Assembly (NCBI GenBank): GCA_023443285.1
Contig: JAEZVB010000030.1
Location: 1 to 50,141, forward strand
DNA: 50,141 nt
Origin: Bacillota bacterium
GTDB taxonomy: Bacteria > Bacillota > Negativicutes > Sporomusales > Sporomusaceae
Direction of reading: 5' to 3'
Position 1 is the stretch's first letter. Every line of letters begins with the position of its first letter. The notes beneath the pieces are model-generated. The model was not told the DNA's origin, made no database searches, and worked only from the letters and a program-made list of their open reading frames with translations. This document shows positions 25,383 through 34,834 of the stretch, piece after piece. Position numbers and translations under genes: made by a program.

Positions 25383-26750
25383 GTGATTAAACAAACAGAA
25401 TTTGCTAATAAAAGAGTGTTAGTATTAGGCGCGGGTATCAGTGGCCTTTCCGTAGCTCTAATTTTACAGCAATTAGGTGCAAGTGTTATAGTTAGCGATT
25501 CTAAGCCTATTGATAAATTTGATAGTGATTTTTCTGAATTAAAAGCGGCTAATATTGGTCTGGAATTAGGAAATCAGAATGAGGAACTGCTTGATGGCAT
25601 AGACTATCTTGTGTTGTCACCAGGTATTTCTATTTATATTCCGCTTGTTATTGCTGCCCAAAACCGAGGTATTTGCGTTATGAGTGAAGTTGAAGTGGCT
25701 TATCGAATCAGCGAGGCACCCATGGTTGCTATTACCGGTACGAATGGTAAAACAACAACTACTACTTTGGTTGGTGAAATGATTAAGACCACCGGTCGGC
25801 AAGTTGGTGTAGGTGGGAATATCGGCGCTTCGTTGTCTAGGCAGGCACTTGACATCAAGGCTGATGGCTTTGTAGTAGCGGAGATATCCAGTTTTCAACT
25901 TGAGGGCGCTAGCCGGTTTCGACCCCATATTGCTGCTATCTTGAATCTGACTCCCGATCATTTAGACCGGCATCGTAATATGGAAATCTATCAACAGATG
26001 AAAGAGAAAATATTTGTCAGGCAAGAAACAAGCGATTACATAATCCTTAACTATGATGATCTGGCTGTTCAAGAAATGGCTAAACGGACGACCGGAAAGG
26101 TAGTGTATTTTAGTCGGCAGCAGCGATTAGATTGTGGTTTTTATGTGGAAAATAACAAAATTAAAATGAGTTTGGACGGCAAGAGGCTAGATATTTGTGA
26201 TATCCAAGATATTAAGATTAAAGGTGGACATAATGTAGAAAATGCATTAGCTGCTTGTGCGGCGGCTTACTTTGCTGGTGTTCGGCTTGAAGCAATGGCA
26301 GAAGTTCTTAAGACCTTTCCCGGGGTGGAACATCGTATCGAGCCGGTAGCTGAACGTAAGGGCGTAACCTATTATAATGATTCTAAAGCCACAAATCCTG
26401 AATCCTCAATAAAAGCATTGGAGGCTTTTGATGGGCATATTATTCTAATTGCTGGTGGACGGGATAAGAATACCGATTTAACTGAATTTATGAAATTGGC
26501 GAAAAAACGTGTGGAGCATATGATCCTATTAGGTGAGGCGCAGCAGCGTTTTGCTGAGGCGGCGGCTCAGCAGGGAGTAGAAAATATTCATAAAGTAGTA
26601 TCTTTTGACGAAGCGGTAACGGTGGCATACAAATTAGCTCAGCCACCGCAGGTGGTATTATTGTCGCCTGCTTGTGCCAGTTATGATATGTTCGATAATT
26701 ATGAAGAACGGGGAAGGGTCTTTAAGGAATTGGTGCGCCGACTAAGTTAA
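25383..26750 (+). CDS. murD: UDP-MurNAc-L-alanine--D-glutamate ligase MurD
   Basis: Adds D-glutamate to UDP-MurNAc-L-alanine. The N-terminal nucleotide-binding fold reads VLVLGAGISGLS, the central ATP-binding loop ITGTNGKTTTTT, followed by LNLTPDHLDRH, NDSKATNPESS and the C-terminal LLSPACASYDMF. The start is GTG 25383; the Shine-Dalgarno sequence (GGGAGG) is within the end of mraY. 455 aa. Confidence 0.95.
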   Translation: MIKQTEFANKRVLVLGAGISGLSVALILQQLGASVIVSDSKPIDKFDSDFSELKAANIGLELGNQNEELLDGIDYLVLSPGISIYIPLVIAAQNRGICVMSEVEVAYRISEAPMVAITGTNGKTTTTTLVGEMIKTTGRQVGVGGNIGASLSRQALDIKADGFVVAEISSFQLEGASRFRPHIAAILNLTPDHLDRHRNMEIYQQMKEKIFVRQETSDYIILNYDDLAVQEMAKRTTGKVVYFSRQQRLDCGFYVENNKIKMSLDGKRLDICDIQDIKIKGGHNVENALAACAAAYFAGVRLEAMAEVLKTFPGVEHRIEPVAERKGVTYYNDSKATNPESSIKALEAFDGHIILIAGGRDKNTDLTEFMKLAKKRVEHMILLGEAQQRFAEAAAQQGVENIHKVVSFDEAVTVAYKLAQPPQVVLLSPACASYDMFDNYEERGRVFKELVRRLS

Positions 26751-26762
26751 GGAGGGAGCCGA

Positions 26763-27866
26763 ATGGGAGTCAGGCCTAAGTCGCCCGATTATGTCATTTT
26801 TTTTACCATTATTGGTTTGCTGGGGTTCGGGATAGTAATGGTCTATAGTTCTAGTGCTGTTTCTGCATATGTAAACTATAATGACAGCTACTATTTTTTG
26901 AAACGCCAGGTGATATGGGCTATACTGGGGATACTGACCATGCTCTTTACTATGAATATTGATTATCACGCATGGCGTAAATTAGGCAAGCCAATAATGA
27001 TAATCACCTTAATTTTATTGGTCTTAGTTCTTATGCCGGGTTTAGGAAAAGTAGTTAATGGTGCCAGACGTTGGCTGGGCTTCGGTTCGCTTTATCTACA
27101 ACCGTCAGAGATTGCGAAGATTAGTATGGTGCTTTTTGCTGCAAATAGCCTAGCCAAGTCGCAAGACAAAATCGGAAACTTTGTTAAGGGTGTTATTCCC
27201 CAATTATCAATGCTTTTAGTAGTATTTGGGCTGATTTTAAAAGAACCTGATTTAGGGACAGCGCTTGTTATTGGTGGTACAGTCTTTATTTTACTATTTG
27301 CAGCAGGTGCAAAGTTGTCGCATCTGGGTTCCTTAGGTGCTATTGGTGTTATTGGCGTAATTTCGGCTATTATTGCCGAACCATATCGCTTGAAACGTTT
27401 GTTAGCATTTAGTGATCCGTGGGCCGATCCATTAAATAGTGGCTACCATATCATTCAGTCACTATATGCGATAGGCTCTGGTGGCCTGTTTGGTGTGGGG
27501 TTGGGACGCAGTCGCGAGAAATTTTTGTATTTACCAGAACCACATACTGATTTCATCTTTGCTATTTTGGGTGAGGAACTTGGTTTTATTGGTACAGCCA
27601 CAGTCATAATACTTTTCTTTTTATTTGCCTGGAGAGGCTTTAAAATAGCTATATCAGCGCCCGATATATATGGTAGTCTGCTGGCCGGCGGCATAGCAAG
27701 TATGATTGTATTACAGGCGCTTATGAATATTGCAGTAGTGACTGCTTCCATGCCGGTAACAGGAATTCCGTTGCCTTTTATTAGCCACGGTGGTTCTGCC
27801 TTGATCTTCACGCTGGCAGCAGTAGGTATACTCCTTAATGTTTCCCGATATGTTAGCCTGAAATGA
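26763..27866 (+). CDS. ftsW: Lipid II polymerase FtsW (SEDS family)
   Basis: SEDS glycosyltransferase of the division septum, partner of the class B penicillin-binding protein encoded earlier in the cluster. Ten or so hydrophobic helices, GARRWLGFGSLYLQPSEIAK, KEPDLGTALV and the late GIPLPFISHGGSAL are diagnostic. 367 aa. GGAGGGAGCCG precedes ATG 26763. The related SpoVE and RodA share these motifs; the dcw position argues for FtsW. Confidence 0.93.
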   Translation: MGVRPKSPDYVIFFTIIGLLGFGIVMVYSSSAVSAYVNYNDSYYFLKRQVIWAILGILTMLFTMNIDYHAWRKLGKPIMIITLILLVLVLMPGLGKVVNGARRWLGFGSLYLQPSEIAKISMVLFAANSLAKSQDKIGNFVKGVIPQLSMLLVVFGLILKEPDLGTALVIGGTVFILLFAAGAKLSHLGSLGAIGVIGVISAIIAEPYRLKRLLAFSDPWADPLNSGYHIIQSLYAIGSGGLFGVGLGRSREKFLYLPEPHTDFIFAILGEELGFIGTATVIILFFLFAWRGFKIAISAPDIYGSLLAGGIASMIVLQALMNIAVVTASMPVTGIPLPFISHGGSALIFTLAAVGILLNVSRYVSLK

Positions 27867-27884
27867 ATGTAGGGGGCCAAGTTT

Positions 27885-29012
27885 ATGCGAATAATTATAT
27901 CTGGCGGGGGGACAGGTGGGCACATCTACCCCGCCATTACTATAGCTAGAGAGGTAGCCAAGCTAGCTGATAACTGTGAGATACTTTTTGTTGGTACGAA
28001 ACAAGGGTTGGAGGCAGATATCATTCCCAAAGAAGGCTTTGCTTTTGCTACCATTGAGGTGCGAGGCTTGGAGAGGCGATTGTCTTGGCAGAATGTAAAA
28101 ACACTCTTTACTACAATTGGTGGTGTTTGGAATTCTTCCCGCATTATTAAAAAATTTAGACCTGATGTTGTTATTGGTACTGGCGGATATGTATGTGGTC
28201 CTGTGCTGTTGGCCGCCAGCTTGCTAAAAATTCCAACTATTATTCAAGAACAGAATGTGATTCCTGGCATCACAAATAAAATTCTAGCCCGATTTGTTGA
28301 TAAAATTGCATTAGGGTATCAGGAAGCTGCAACCAATTTTAATAAATGCAAGACTGAACAAATTGTAGTTACCGGCAATCCTATCAGACCTGAAGTTATG
28401 TTTGCTGAAAGGGAAGCTGGCTTGTCTGAACTGGGGCTTGCTTCAAATAAGCTAACAGTGCTGGTAGTGGGCGGAAGCAGAGGGGCTCGTAGTATAAATA
28501 ATGTTATGGCTGGTGTATGCAATTATTTCGGCGGAAATCCTCATATTCAAATCTTGCATGTGACGGGACAAAGCGAGTATAATAGCATAGTTGGCAATTA
28601 TAAGCAGTCAGGTATAGACACTTCCAGTGCTGGTAATATTATCATCAAGCCATATTTATATAATATGCCGCTAGCATTAGCGGCTGCCGATTTAGCCATT
28701 TTCCGAGCTGGGGCAGTTGGTTTGGCTGAATTAACAGCACGAGGTATTCCGGCAATCCTTATTCCTTATCCTTATGCTGCGGAAAACCATCAGGAGTTTA
28801 ATGCCAAAGCATTGGAAAAGCAAGGTGCAGCAATAGTAATCGCCGACAAAGAACTAACAGATGTTAAATTAATAGATGCAATAAAAATGCTACTAGATAA
28901 TCCGAAAATGCTTTCAAATATGGCTAAGAAAAGTAAAGAGTTAGGGCACCCACAAGCTGCAGAAACAATCGCCCGTCTGGCGATTAGTCTGAAAAAACCG
29001 TTATCAAAGTAA
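27885..29012 (+). CDS. murG: UDP-GlcNAc transferase MurG (lipid II synthase)
   Basis: Peripheral membrane GT-B enzyme that adds GlcNAc to lipid I. The glycine-rich ISGGGTGGHIYPAITIA begins at residue 4, IGTGGYVCGPV follows at about 95, and the second domain has VVGGSRGARSIN and FRAGAVGLAELTARGIPAILIPYP. 375 aa is normal. A gap of about 130 nt with a hairpin precedes murC. Confidence 0.95.
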   Translation: MRIIISGGGTGGHIYPAITIAREVAKLADNCEILFVGTKQGLEADIIPKEGFAFATIEVRGLERRLSWQNVKTLFTTIGGVWNSSRIIKKFRPDVVIGTGGYVCGPVLLAASLLKIPTIIQEQNVIPGITNKILARFVDKIALGYQEAATNFNKCKTEQIVVTGNPIRPEVMFAEREAGLSELGLASNKLTVLVVGGSRGARSINNVMAGVCNYFGGNPHIQILHVTGQSEYNSIVGNYKQSGIDTSSAGNIIIKPYLYNMPLALAAADLAIFRAGAVGLAELTARGIPAILIPYPYAAENHQEFNAKALEKQGAAIVIADKELTDVKLIDAIKMLLDNPKMLSNMAKKSKELGHPQAAETIARLAISLKKPLSK

Positions 29013-29031
29013 TAAGGTAACACCGGATGGG

Positions 29032-29067
29032 GCTGCTGCATACACTATGGTATGCTATAGCGGCAGC
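29032..29067. other. Two-tier stem-loop between murG and murC
   Basis: GCTGC (29032-29036) pairs with GCAGC (29063-29067) and, inside, GCATAC (29038-29043) pairs with GTATGC (29050-29055) around ACTATG. There is no T tract, so simple termination is unlikely. Confidence 0.45.
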
Positions 29068-29143
29068 TAATCTAGGCTAGGGAATAACTCTTTCTGCAGG
29101 AATGGGCACTGGAAACGCTGGTGCGCCAGAAAGGGGAGAAGTA

Positions 29144-30535
29144 TTGTTGTTCGATACTATAAAAAGAATTCATTTTATTGGCATTGGTGGCTCCGGTATG
29201 AGCTCAATCGCAAAAGTACTGCTGGAGATGGGGTATAATGTTTCTGGTTCTGATGCTCAGGCCTCAGCGGTAACAACCAAACTTGCAACGGCTGGTGCAA
29301 AAGTATACACTGGCCATAGTTATGAAAACGTTGCTGATACGCAAGCTGTAGTTGTTTCTACTGCAATTCCTAAGACTAATCCTGAAGTACAGGCCGCTAT
29401 TGATAAGGGTATTCCTGTATATCATCGGGCTGACATGCTGGCATTTTTAATGTCTAAACAAAAGGGCATAGCTGTAGCCGGCGCGCATGGCAAGACTACG
29501 ACGACCTCAATGATTGCTCTGATGCTAGAAAGGGCTAATACAGATCCGACCATAGTTATTGGCGGCGAATTAGATTCAATAGGCGGAAGTGCAAAACTTG
29601 GTCATGGTTCCTATATAGTTGCAGAGGCTGATGAAAGTGACGGTTCCTTTTTGAAGCTTTCACCGCAGATTGCCATTGTAACCAACATTGAAAATGATCA
29701 TATGGATTATTACAAAACTATGGATAATATATTGCGTACTTTTAGTGAGTTTTTGCATAAACTCGATCCCACAGATGGAATTGCTATTTTATGCTTTGAC
29801 AATACTCATGTACGAAATATAGCTGCCAATCTTGAACGGCGTTATGTATCATACGCTCTTGAGCATGAAGCAGACTATACTGCCCGCAATATAAAATCCG
29901 ATGGTCCGGTTTCAGTCTTCGATGTATATCAGCAAGGCAACCTATTAGGTACAGCTAAAATCTCTGTTCCGGGAATACATAATGTATCGAATGCTTTAGC
30001 TGCTGTTGCTGTAGGTATGAATGCAGGTTTAAGTTTTTCACAAATTGTCGAAGGGCTTGGCATGTTTCAGGGAGCCAAGCGCCGGTTTCAGTCCAAAGGA
30101 CGGGTTAATGGCGTATGGGTGGTAGACGATTATGCCCATCATCCTACAGAAATTAGCACTACCTTACTAGGTGCACGCCAAACTGAACCTAAGCGGCTGA
30201 TTTGTGTTTTTCAGCCACATCGATATACCCGTACGAAGTTTTTACAAAAGGAGTTTGGCTCAGCATTTTCACAAGCCGATTTGCTAATTCTTACAGATAT
30301 CTATTCGGCTGGCGAACAGCCCATTCCCGGAGTAAATGGAGAAACCATTAAAAACGAAATTGAATGCCAAACCGATCAGCGTGTTACTTATGTACCAGAC
30401 AAAGATAAAATTGCGCGTTACTTGGCTGAAATTGTTCAAGCTGGAGATTTAGTGATAACGATGGGAGCTGGCAATATTTATCAGGTTGGCGAAGAGTTGG
30501 TAGAAAAACTTACGCATACAAATGACGTGGGTTAG
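29144..30535 (+). CDS. murC: UDP-MurNAc--L-alanine ligase MurC
   Basis: First amino-acid ligase of the stem peptide. IHFIGIGGSGMSSIA at the N-terminus, AGAHGKTTTTSMIAL as ATP loop, EADESDGSFL, and DDYAHHPTEI in the third domain are diagnostic. The start is uncertain: AAGGGGAG at 29131-29138 serves TTG 29144 or TTG 29147, giving a conventional N-terminus, while ATG 29102 would add 14 non-conserved residues without a spaced ribosome-binding site. About 463 aa. Confidence 0.93.
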   Translation: MLFDTIKRIHFIGIGGSGMSSIAKVLLEMGYNVSGSDAQASAVTTKLATAGAKVYTGHSYENVADTQAVVVSTAIPKTNPEVQAAIDKGIPVYHRADMLAFLMSKQKGIAVAGAHGKTTTTSMIALMLERANTDPTIVIGGELDSIGGSAKLGHGSYIVAEADESDGSFLKLSPQIAIVTNIENDHMDYYKTMDNILRTFSEFLHKLDPTDGIAILCFDNTHVRNIAANLERRYVSYALEHEADYTARNIKSDGPVSVFDVYQQGNLLGTAKISVPGIHNVSNALAAVAVGMNAGLSFSQIVEGLGMFQGAKRRFQSKGRVNGVWVVDDYAHHPTEISTTLLGARQTEPKRLICVFQPHRYTRTKFLQKEFGSAFSQADLLILTDIYSAGEQPIPGVNGETIKNEIECQTDQRVTYVPDKDKIARYLAEIVQAGDLVITMGAGNIYQVGEELVEKLTHTNDVG

Positions 30536-30584
30536 AATTTAGATAAAAGTGGAGGGTGATTGTACTTTTCTGGGAGGGAAGACG

Positions 30585-31829
30585 ATGGAGAAATTTATCG
30601 TCAAGGGAGAAGTACAACTATGTGGCAATGTCCGGGTAAGTGGGGCAAAAAATGCTACTTTGCCAATTATGGCAGCAACGCTTTTGTGTTCAGGCATCAG
30701 TGTTATCCATGATGTACCATATTTGAGGGATATCCAAGCCATGCAGGATATTTTGACACTGCTGGGAGCTAAGATATCTAGGCAAGGTCATACCATGCTG
30801 ATAGATACTAGTAATGTGAGTAAGGCTGAGATTCCCGAACATTTGATGCGAGAAATGCGGGCTTCGGTATTCTTGATGGGGCCGCTCTTGGGGAGATTTC
30901 GCAAAGTCAGACTGTCCTATCCGGGTGGTTGTGCTATCGGACCTAGACCCATTAATCTACATATCAAAGCATTAGAAAGAATCGGTGCAACTGTTGATGA
31001 GAGTTATGGTTTTATTGATGCCGAAGCGACGGAATTAACCGGCGGTGAAGTGAATTTTGATTTTCCTAGTGTTGGTGCTACCGAAAATGCAATGATGGCG
31101 GCCGCGCTGGCCAAAGGCACTACAATTATCCGCAATGCTGCTCGTGAACCTGAAATCGTTGATCTGCAAGTCATCTTAAATAAGATGGGTGCAAAAATTA
31201 TCGGTGCAGGCACAGATACTATTCGTATTGACGGCGTAACTCGATTGCTCCCGACAGAACATACAGTGATGTGTGATAGAATTGAGGCAGGCACTTTTCT
31301 AATCGCCGGCGTTATGACCCGGGGTGATATTGTTATTGAGAACATCGTACCTGAGTACTTATTCTCAGTTACAGATAAACTGCAGGATATAGGAGCGAAG
31401 ATAGTTACTGGCGATAATTTTATAAGGATAAAAGCAGGCGAACTAAGAGGTGTTGATATAAAAACCCTGCCATATCCGGGGTTTCCAACCGATTTGCAGG
31501 CGCCAATGTTGTCCTTAGTTAGCATTGCTAAAGGTACTAGTATCATCACAGAAACAATTTTTGAAAATCGTTTTAAACACGTTGATGAACTAACCCGAAT
31601 GGGAGCAAAAATTAAGGTTGAAGGGCGAACTGCTATTATTCGTGGAGTGTCAAAATTGACTGGTGCTATTGTTGCTGCACCAGACTTGCGGGCAGGTAGT
31701 GCTTTGGTATTAGCGGCTCTTGCAGCCGAAGGGATTTCTGAAATTGAGCAAGTGCATCACATTGAACGTGGCTATGAAAATATAGATAAAAAATTGCATG
31801 CGTTAGGTGCAAATATTGTAAAGGCGTAA
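30585..31829 (+). CDS. murA: UDP-GlcNAc 1-carboxyvinyltransferase MurA
   Basis: First committed step of peptidoglycan synthesis, transferring enolpyruvate from PEP. The phosphate loop KNATLPIMAA, the RKVRLSYPGGCAIGPRPI loop with the fosfomycin-target Cys116, and GFPTDLQAPM are present. 414 aa. ATG 30585 has GGGAGGG 6 nt upstream; the upstream GTG at 30549 is not needed. In many Firmicutes murB lies near this point, but here the next gene is ddl. Confidence 0.95.
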   Translation: MEKFIVKGEVQLCGNVRVSGAKNATLPIMAATLLCSGISVIHDVPYLRDIQAMQDILTLLGAKISRQGHTMLIDTSNVSKAEIPEHLMREMRASVFLMGPLLGRFRKVRLSYPGGCAIGPRPINLHIKALERIGATVDESYGFIDAEATELTGGEVNFDFPSVGATENAMMAAALAKGTTIIRNAAREPEIVDLQVILNKMGAKIIGAGTDTIRIDGVTRLLPTEHTVMCDRIEAGTFLIAGVMTRGDIVIENIVPEYLFSVTDKLQDIGAKIVTGDNFIRIKAGELRGVDIKTLPYPGFPTDLQAPMLSLVSIAKGTSIITETIFENRFKHVDELTRMGAKIKVEGRTAIIRGVSKLTGAIVAAPDLRAGSALVLAALAAEGISEIEQVHHIERGYENIDKKLHALGANIVKA

Positions 31830-31850
31830 GGGGAGTAAAGGGGGATTATT

Positions 31851-32783
31851 ATGAAAAATAAAAAAATTGCAGTTGTCATGGGTGGACCATCTGCAGAAAG
31901 AGAAGTATCCTTAAATACAGGTCAGGCTATTCTGGCTGCGTTAAAAGAAAAAGGGTACAATGCGGTTGGCCTTGACCTTGACCCCCGGCGCTTCATTGAA
32001 CAACTAAAGCAAGAGAAGATCGAAGTAGTATTTAACGCTATTCATGGTCTTTATGGCGAAGATGGTTTGCTACAAGGAACACTGGAAATGTTAGGAATAC
32101 CCTATACCGGATCAGGTGTTTTGGCCAGTGCAATGGCTATGGATAAGGCGATAAGCAAGAGAATGTTCTTATCTAAAGGAATACCGACCCCGAGGTCACG
32201 GTTATATAATAAGCAGGATGTCGATGTTTGCACAATAATTAAAGAAATCCAAGTTGAATTTGGTGTTCCTGTTGTAGTTAAGGCGGCTGCACAGGGGTCG
32301 AGTATTGGTGTGATAATTGTTGAAGACATTGCCGACATCGAATCTGCTGTAACGGAGGCTTTTAAATATAGCGGTCATATTGTTATTGAAGAATTTATAA
32401 GAGGAAAGGAATTAACCGTTTCTATTCTCGGGAGTGACCAACCAAAAGCATTGCCTATTATCGAAATAGTGCCCCAATCAGGTCGATATGATTATTCATC
32501 CAAATACACTAAGGGGGCTACAGAATATATCGTACCCGCCAGGCTAGATGCAAAAGTTTCGGAAAATGTCCAAAGCATAGCCCTTGAAGCATATAAGTTA
32601 TTAGGGTGCCGAGGAATTGGCAGGGTTGATGTTATGCTTAGTGCCGAAAATCAACCATATGTTTTGGAAATAAATACCATTCCGGGAATGACGGCTACTA
32701 GCTTAGTGCCCAAAGCGGCTGCTGCGATCGGTATAAATTTTGCTGACTTGTGTGAACAGATACTTGCAATGGTGAATGATTAG
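31851..32783 (+). CDS. ddl: D-alanine--D-alanine ligase
   Basis: ATP-grasp enzyme that makes D-Ala-D-Ala for MurF. VVMGGPSAEREVSLNTG at the N-terminus, NAIHGLYGEDGLLQG, VVKAAAQGSSIG, VIEEFIRGKELTVS and LEINTIPGMT in order are the full Ddl set. SGRYDYSSKYT near the substrate loop includes the usual Tyr for D-Ala-D-Ala rather than D-Ala-D-Lac. 310 aa. A terminator follows, so this is the end of a transcription unit. Confidence 0.95.
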   Translation: MKNKKIAVVMGGPSAEREVSLNTGQAILAALKEKGYNAVGLDLDPRRFIEQLKQEKIEVVFNAIHGLYGEDGLLQGTLEMLGIPYTGSGVLASAMAMDKAISKRMFLSKGIPTPRSRLYNKQDVDVCTIIKEIQVEFGVPVVVKAAAQGSSIGVIIVEDIADIESAVTEAFKYSGHIVIEEFIRGKELTVSILGSDQPKALPIIEIVPQSGRYDYSSKYTKGATEYIVPARLDAKVSENVQSIALEAYKLLGCRGIGRVDVMLSAENQPYVLEINTIPGMTATSLVPKAAAAIGINFADLCEQILAMVND

Positions 32784-32792
32784 CATAAAAAT

Positions 32793-32820
32793 TGGGCAGT
32801 ATTAACTGCTCATTTTTTTA
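32793..32820 (+). terminator. Rho-independent terminator after ddl
   Basis: TGGGCAGT (32793-32800) pairs with ACTGCTCA (32805-32812) around ATTA, followed by seven T. Confidence 0.85.
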
Positions 32821-32849
32821 TTTATTTAGTGGACAATCCGTTGTATAAT
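32821..32849 (+). promoter_or_regulatory. Probable promoter of ftsQ
   Basis: A perfect TATAAT (32844-32849) lies 31 nt upstream of ftsQ, with the weak -35 candidate TTTATT (32821-32826) at 17-nt spacing, directly after the ddl terminator. Confidence 0.5.
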
Positions 32850-32880
32850 AACTGCAGAAGACGTCTACAGGAGTGATTGC

Positions 32881-33627
32881 ATGCAGACAGCAGAACGCTT
32901 GCGAGCAGCTAGAAAGCGGCGCGCTTCAATCTTGGCGTTATGGCTGGGGGCTCTAGCATTACTGATAGCTATTTTTTTATTTATCAATTCACCCTATTTT
33001 GCTGTTGGGACAGTAGTGGTTGAAGGAAATAAATATATAACTGTTGAAGAAGTGCTGAGAATATCCGGAGTCGCTGAACGAATAAATATCTTTAGATTGA
33101 AACCCGCAGAGATAAGAGAACGGTTAACGAGTGATCTGCGTGTGGATGAAGTTCGGGTTGAGCGGAAGTTTCCGGCAACTATCTCCATCCATATCAAAGA
33201 ACGACAACCGTTGGCATTTGTTGCTAGTCAATATGGTTTTGTAGAAATTGACCGACAGGGAATGGTAATGGCAGCACTAAAAAACCTAAAACAGGTAAAG
33301 GTGCCTGTTGTTACGGGTGTTCGTTTGGGCAATGTATATGTTGGCGATCAGGTAAATAATCCAGGGCTATCTAATGTTTTAACATATTTGTCTGGACTAG
33401 ACGAGGAAGCTTTAAACCAATTGTCAGAAGTTAATATTAAATCGCCGGATGAACTGCTTGCCTATACTACCAATTCGGTTTTCATTCGTATTGGTGATAA
33501 TCAGCGGCTTAAGGAAAAAGCTAAACTGACCGGTGAGATTTTACAGGAATTAACTACAAAAAAAATGACTGTTGAGTATATTGATCTTAACTATACTTCC
33601 CCTATTATTAAAATACGTGAAAAATAG
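32881..33627 (+). CDS. ftsQ: Cell division protein FtsQ/DivIB
   Basis: Bitopic divisome protein linking FtsL-type partners. A basic N-terminus is followed by one transmembrane helix (about residues 17-37), then the POTRA domain beginning FAVGTVVVEGNKYITVEEVL, and a beta domain with ISIHIKERQPLAFV and IDRQGMVM. 248 aa. It has its own promoter after the ddl terminator. Confidence 0.9.
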   Translation: MQTAERLRAARKRRASILALWLGALALLIAIFLFINSPYFAVGTVVVEGNKYITVEEVLRISGVAERINIFRLKPAEIRERLTSDLRVDEVRVERKFPATISIHIKERQPLAFVASQYGFVEIDRQGMVMAALKNLKQVKVPVVTGVRLGNVYVGDQVNNPGLSNVLTYLSGLDEEALNQLSEVNIKSPDELLAYTTNSVFIRIGDNQRLKEKAKLTGEILQELTTKKMTVEYIDLNYTSPIIKIREK

Positions 33628-33654
33628 GTTTCGTTTTTGAAAGGAGACGATATT

Positions 33655-34347
33655 TTGTTACCCATCAAGCAAGGGCAACTTGCCATTGCCTTGGTCTGCG
33701 TAGTATTGGGCGTTATGCTGGCAGTACAATTTCGTACTACTCAAGACATTAAGTCAAGTATCCCTTACCAAAGGGTTGAGGATTTATCCCAACGGTTAAG
33801 TCAGACTGAAAAGGAGCGGGACGCGCTAATTAACCAAGTTCAGGAACTTAAACGTTCTTCAGGTGCAGAAGCTGCGTCTAAGGAATTTGAACGGATAAAG
33901 ATGGGAGCGGGCGTGGTAGCTGTAGAAGGCCCGGGTATTATTGTGACTATCGATGATAGTAAACGTCCATCTAAACCGGGAGAGAATCCTAACTTATATT
34001 TAATTCATGATGATGATATTCTTAAGGTCATTAATGAATTATGGGCCGCAGGTGCTGAAGCTATGTCAATTAATGAACAGCGCCTTATCGCTAGTTCAGA
34101 AATCCGTTGTGCTGGCCCAACCTTATCAGTCAATAATTCCCGCTATTCACCGCCTTATGAAGTTCGTGCTATTGGCGAACCAACAACGTTAGAAAATGCG
34201 CTAAAAATGCGAGGTGGCGTAATCGAAACTTTGCAGTTTTGGGGAATTCAGGTAACGATCAAAACACAAGAAGTAGTAAAAGTCCCGGCATTTAAAGGCA
34301 CTTTCCGATTTGAACTTGCCAAGCCGGTTCAGGAAGGTGGTCGTTAA
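33655..34347 (+). CDS. DUF881 membrane-anchored protein (YlxW/YlxX type)
   Basis: A 230-residue protein with an N-terminal transmembrane segment (about residues 7-24), a coiled-coil stretch around QRLSQTEKERDALINQVQEL, and the DUF881 domain with GPGIIVTIDDS, LIHDDDILKVINELWAAGAEAMSINEQRL and PYEVRAIG. Such genes sit between ftsQ and ftsZ in many Firmicutes, but their job is not known. Start TTG 33655 is set by AAGGAG at 33641-33646. Confidence 0.85.
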   Translation: MLPIKQGQLAIALVCVVLGVMLAVQFRTTQDIKSSIPYQRVEDLSQRLSQTEKERDALINQVQELKRSSGAEAASKEFERIKMGAGVVAVEGPGIIVTIDDSKRPSKPGENPNLYLIHDDDILKVINELWAAGAEAMSINEQRLIASSEIRCAGPTLSVNNSRYSPPYEVRAIGEPTTLENALKMRGGVIETLQFWGIQVTIKTQEVVKVPAFKGTFRFELAKPVQEGGR

Positions 34348-34348
34348 A

Positions 34349-34678
34349 ATGGTATTGCCGATTGCCGGACTTATTATTGGTTTGTTTATTGGGGTAGCTT
34401 TTCCGATTACAGTACCTGTGGAATATGCTAAGTTCATGTCAGTGGCTTTGTTGGCTTCGCTTGACTCGGTATTTGGAGGTCTGAGGGCAGGCAGCGAAGA
34501 AAAATTTGATAACACAGTTTTTATTACAGGCTTTTTTACTAATGCTTTGTTAGCTGCGGGTTTGGTCTATATTGGTGAGCGGCTGGGGATTGATTTATAT
34601 TATGTTGCTATGTTGGCGTTTGGATTACGGATATTCCAAAATTTAGCAATTATTCGTCGCTATTTTTTAAAGAAATAA
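34349..34678 (+). CDS. sbp: Small basic protein Sbp (DUF1290)
   Basis: A 109-residue protein with three hydrophobic helices; LPIAGLIIGLFIGVAFP, YAKFMSVALLASLDSVFGGLRAG and the helix ending NLAIIRRY are typical of DUF1290. It usually follows the DUF881 gene in the dcw cluster, as here. Function is not established. ATG 34349 follows GGAAGGTGG by 8 nt and lies one base after the DUF881 stop. Confidence 0.85.
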   Translation: MVLPIAGLIIGLFIGVAFPITVPVEYAKFMSVALLASLDSVFGGLRAGSEEKFDNTVFITGFFTNALLAAGLVYIGERLGIDLYYVAMLAFGLRIFQNLAIIRRYFLKK

Positions 34679-34684
34679 TATTAT

Positions 34685-34727
34685 AGCTTCAAAGCCTTAT
34701 TAGTTTTTTAGGCTTTGGAGCTTTTTC
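34685..34727 (+). terminator. Rho-independent terminator after sbp
   Basis: AGCTTCAAAGCCT (34685-34697) pairs with AGGCTTTGGAGCT (34710-34722) with one T-G pair, followed by TTTTCT. ftsA and ftsZ therefore start a new unit. Confidence 0.85.
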
Positions 34728-34834
34728 TATATTCAATTTAAAAAAAATAAGGTTTTTTCGGTTTAAAAAAAGGGAAAATGCTACTTGTGTTGAAACTATT
34801 GGTGAGAAACATAATACTGTGCTGCGAGGGAGTT

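Noticed and set aside
27455..27925. Minus-strand frame of 156 codons across ftsW and the murG start
   Set aside because: Antisense shadow of two certain genes, proline-rich without domain features.
31004..31549. Minus-strand frame of 181 codons inside murA
   Set aside because: Antisense to conserved MurA sequence, no homology pattern, no ribosome-binding site.
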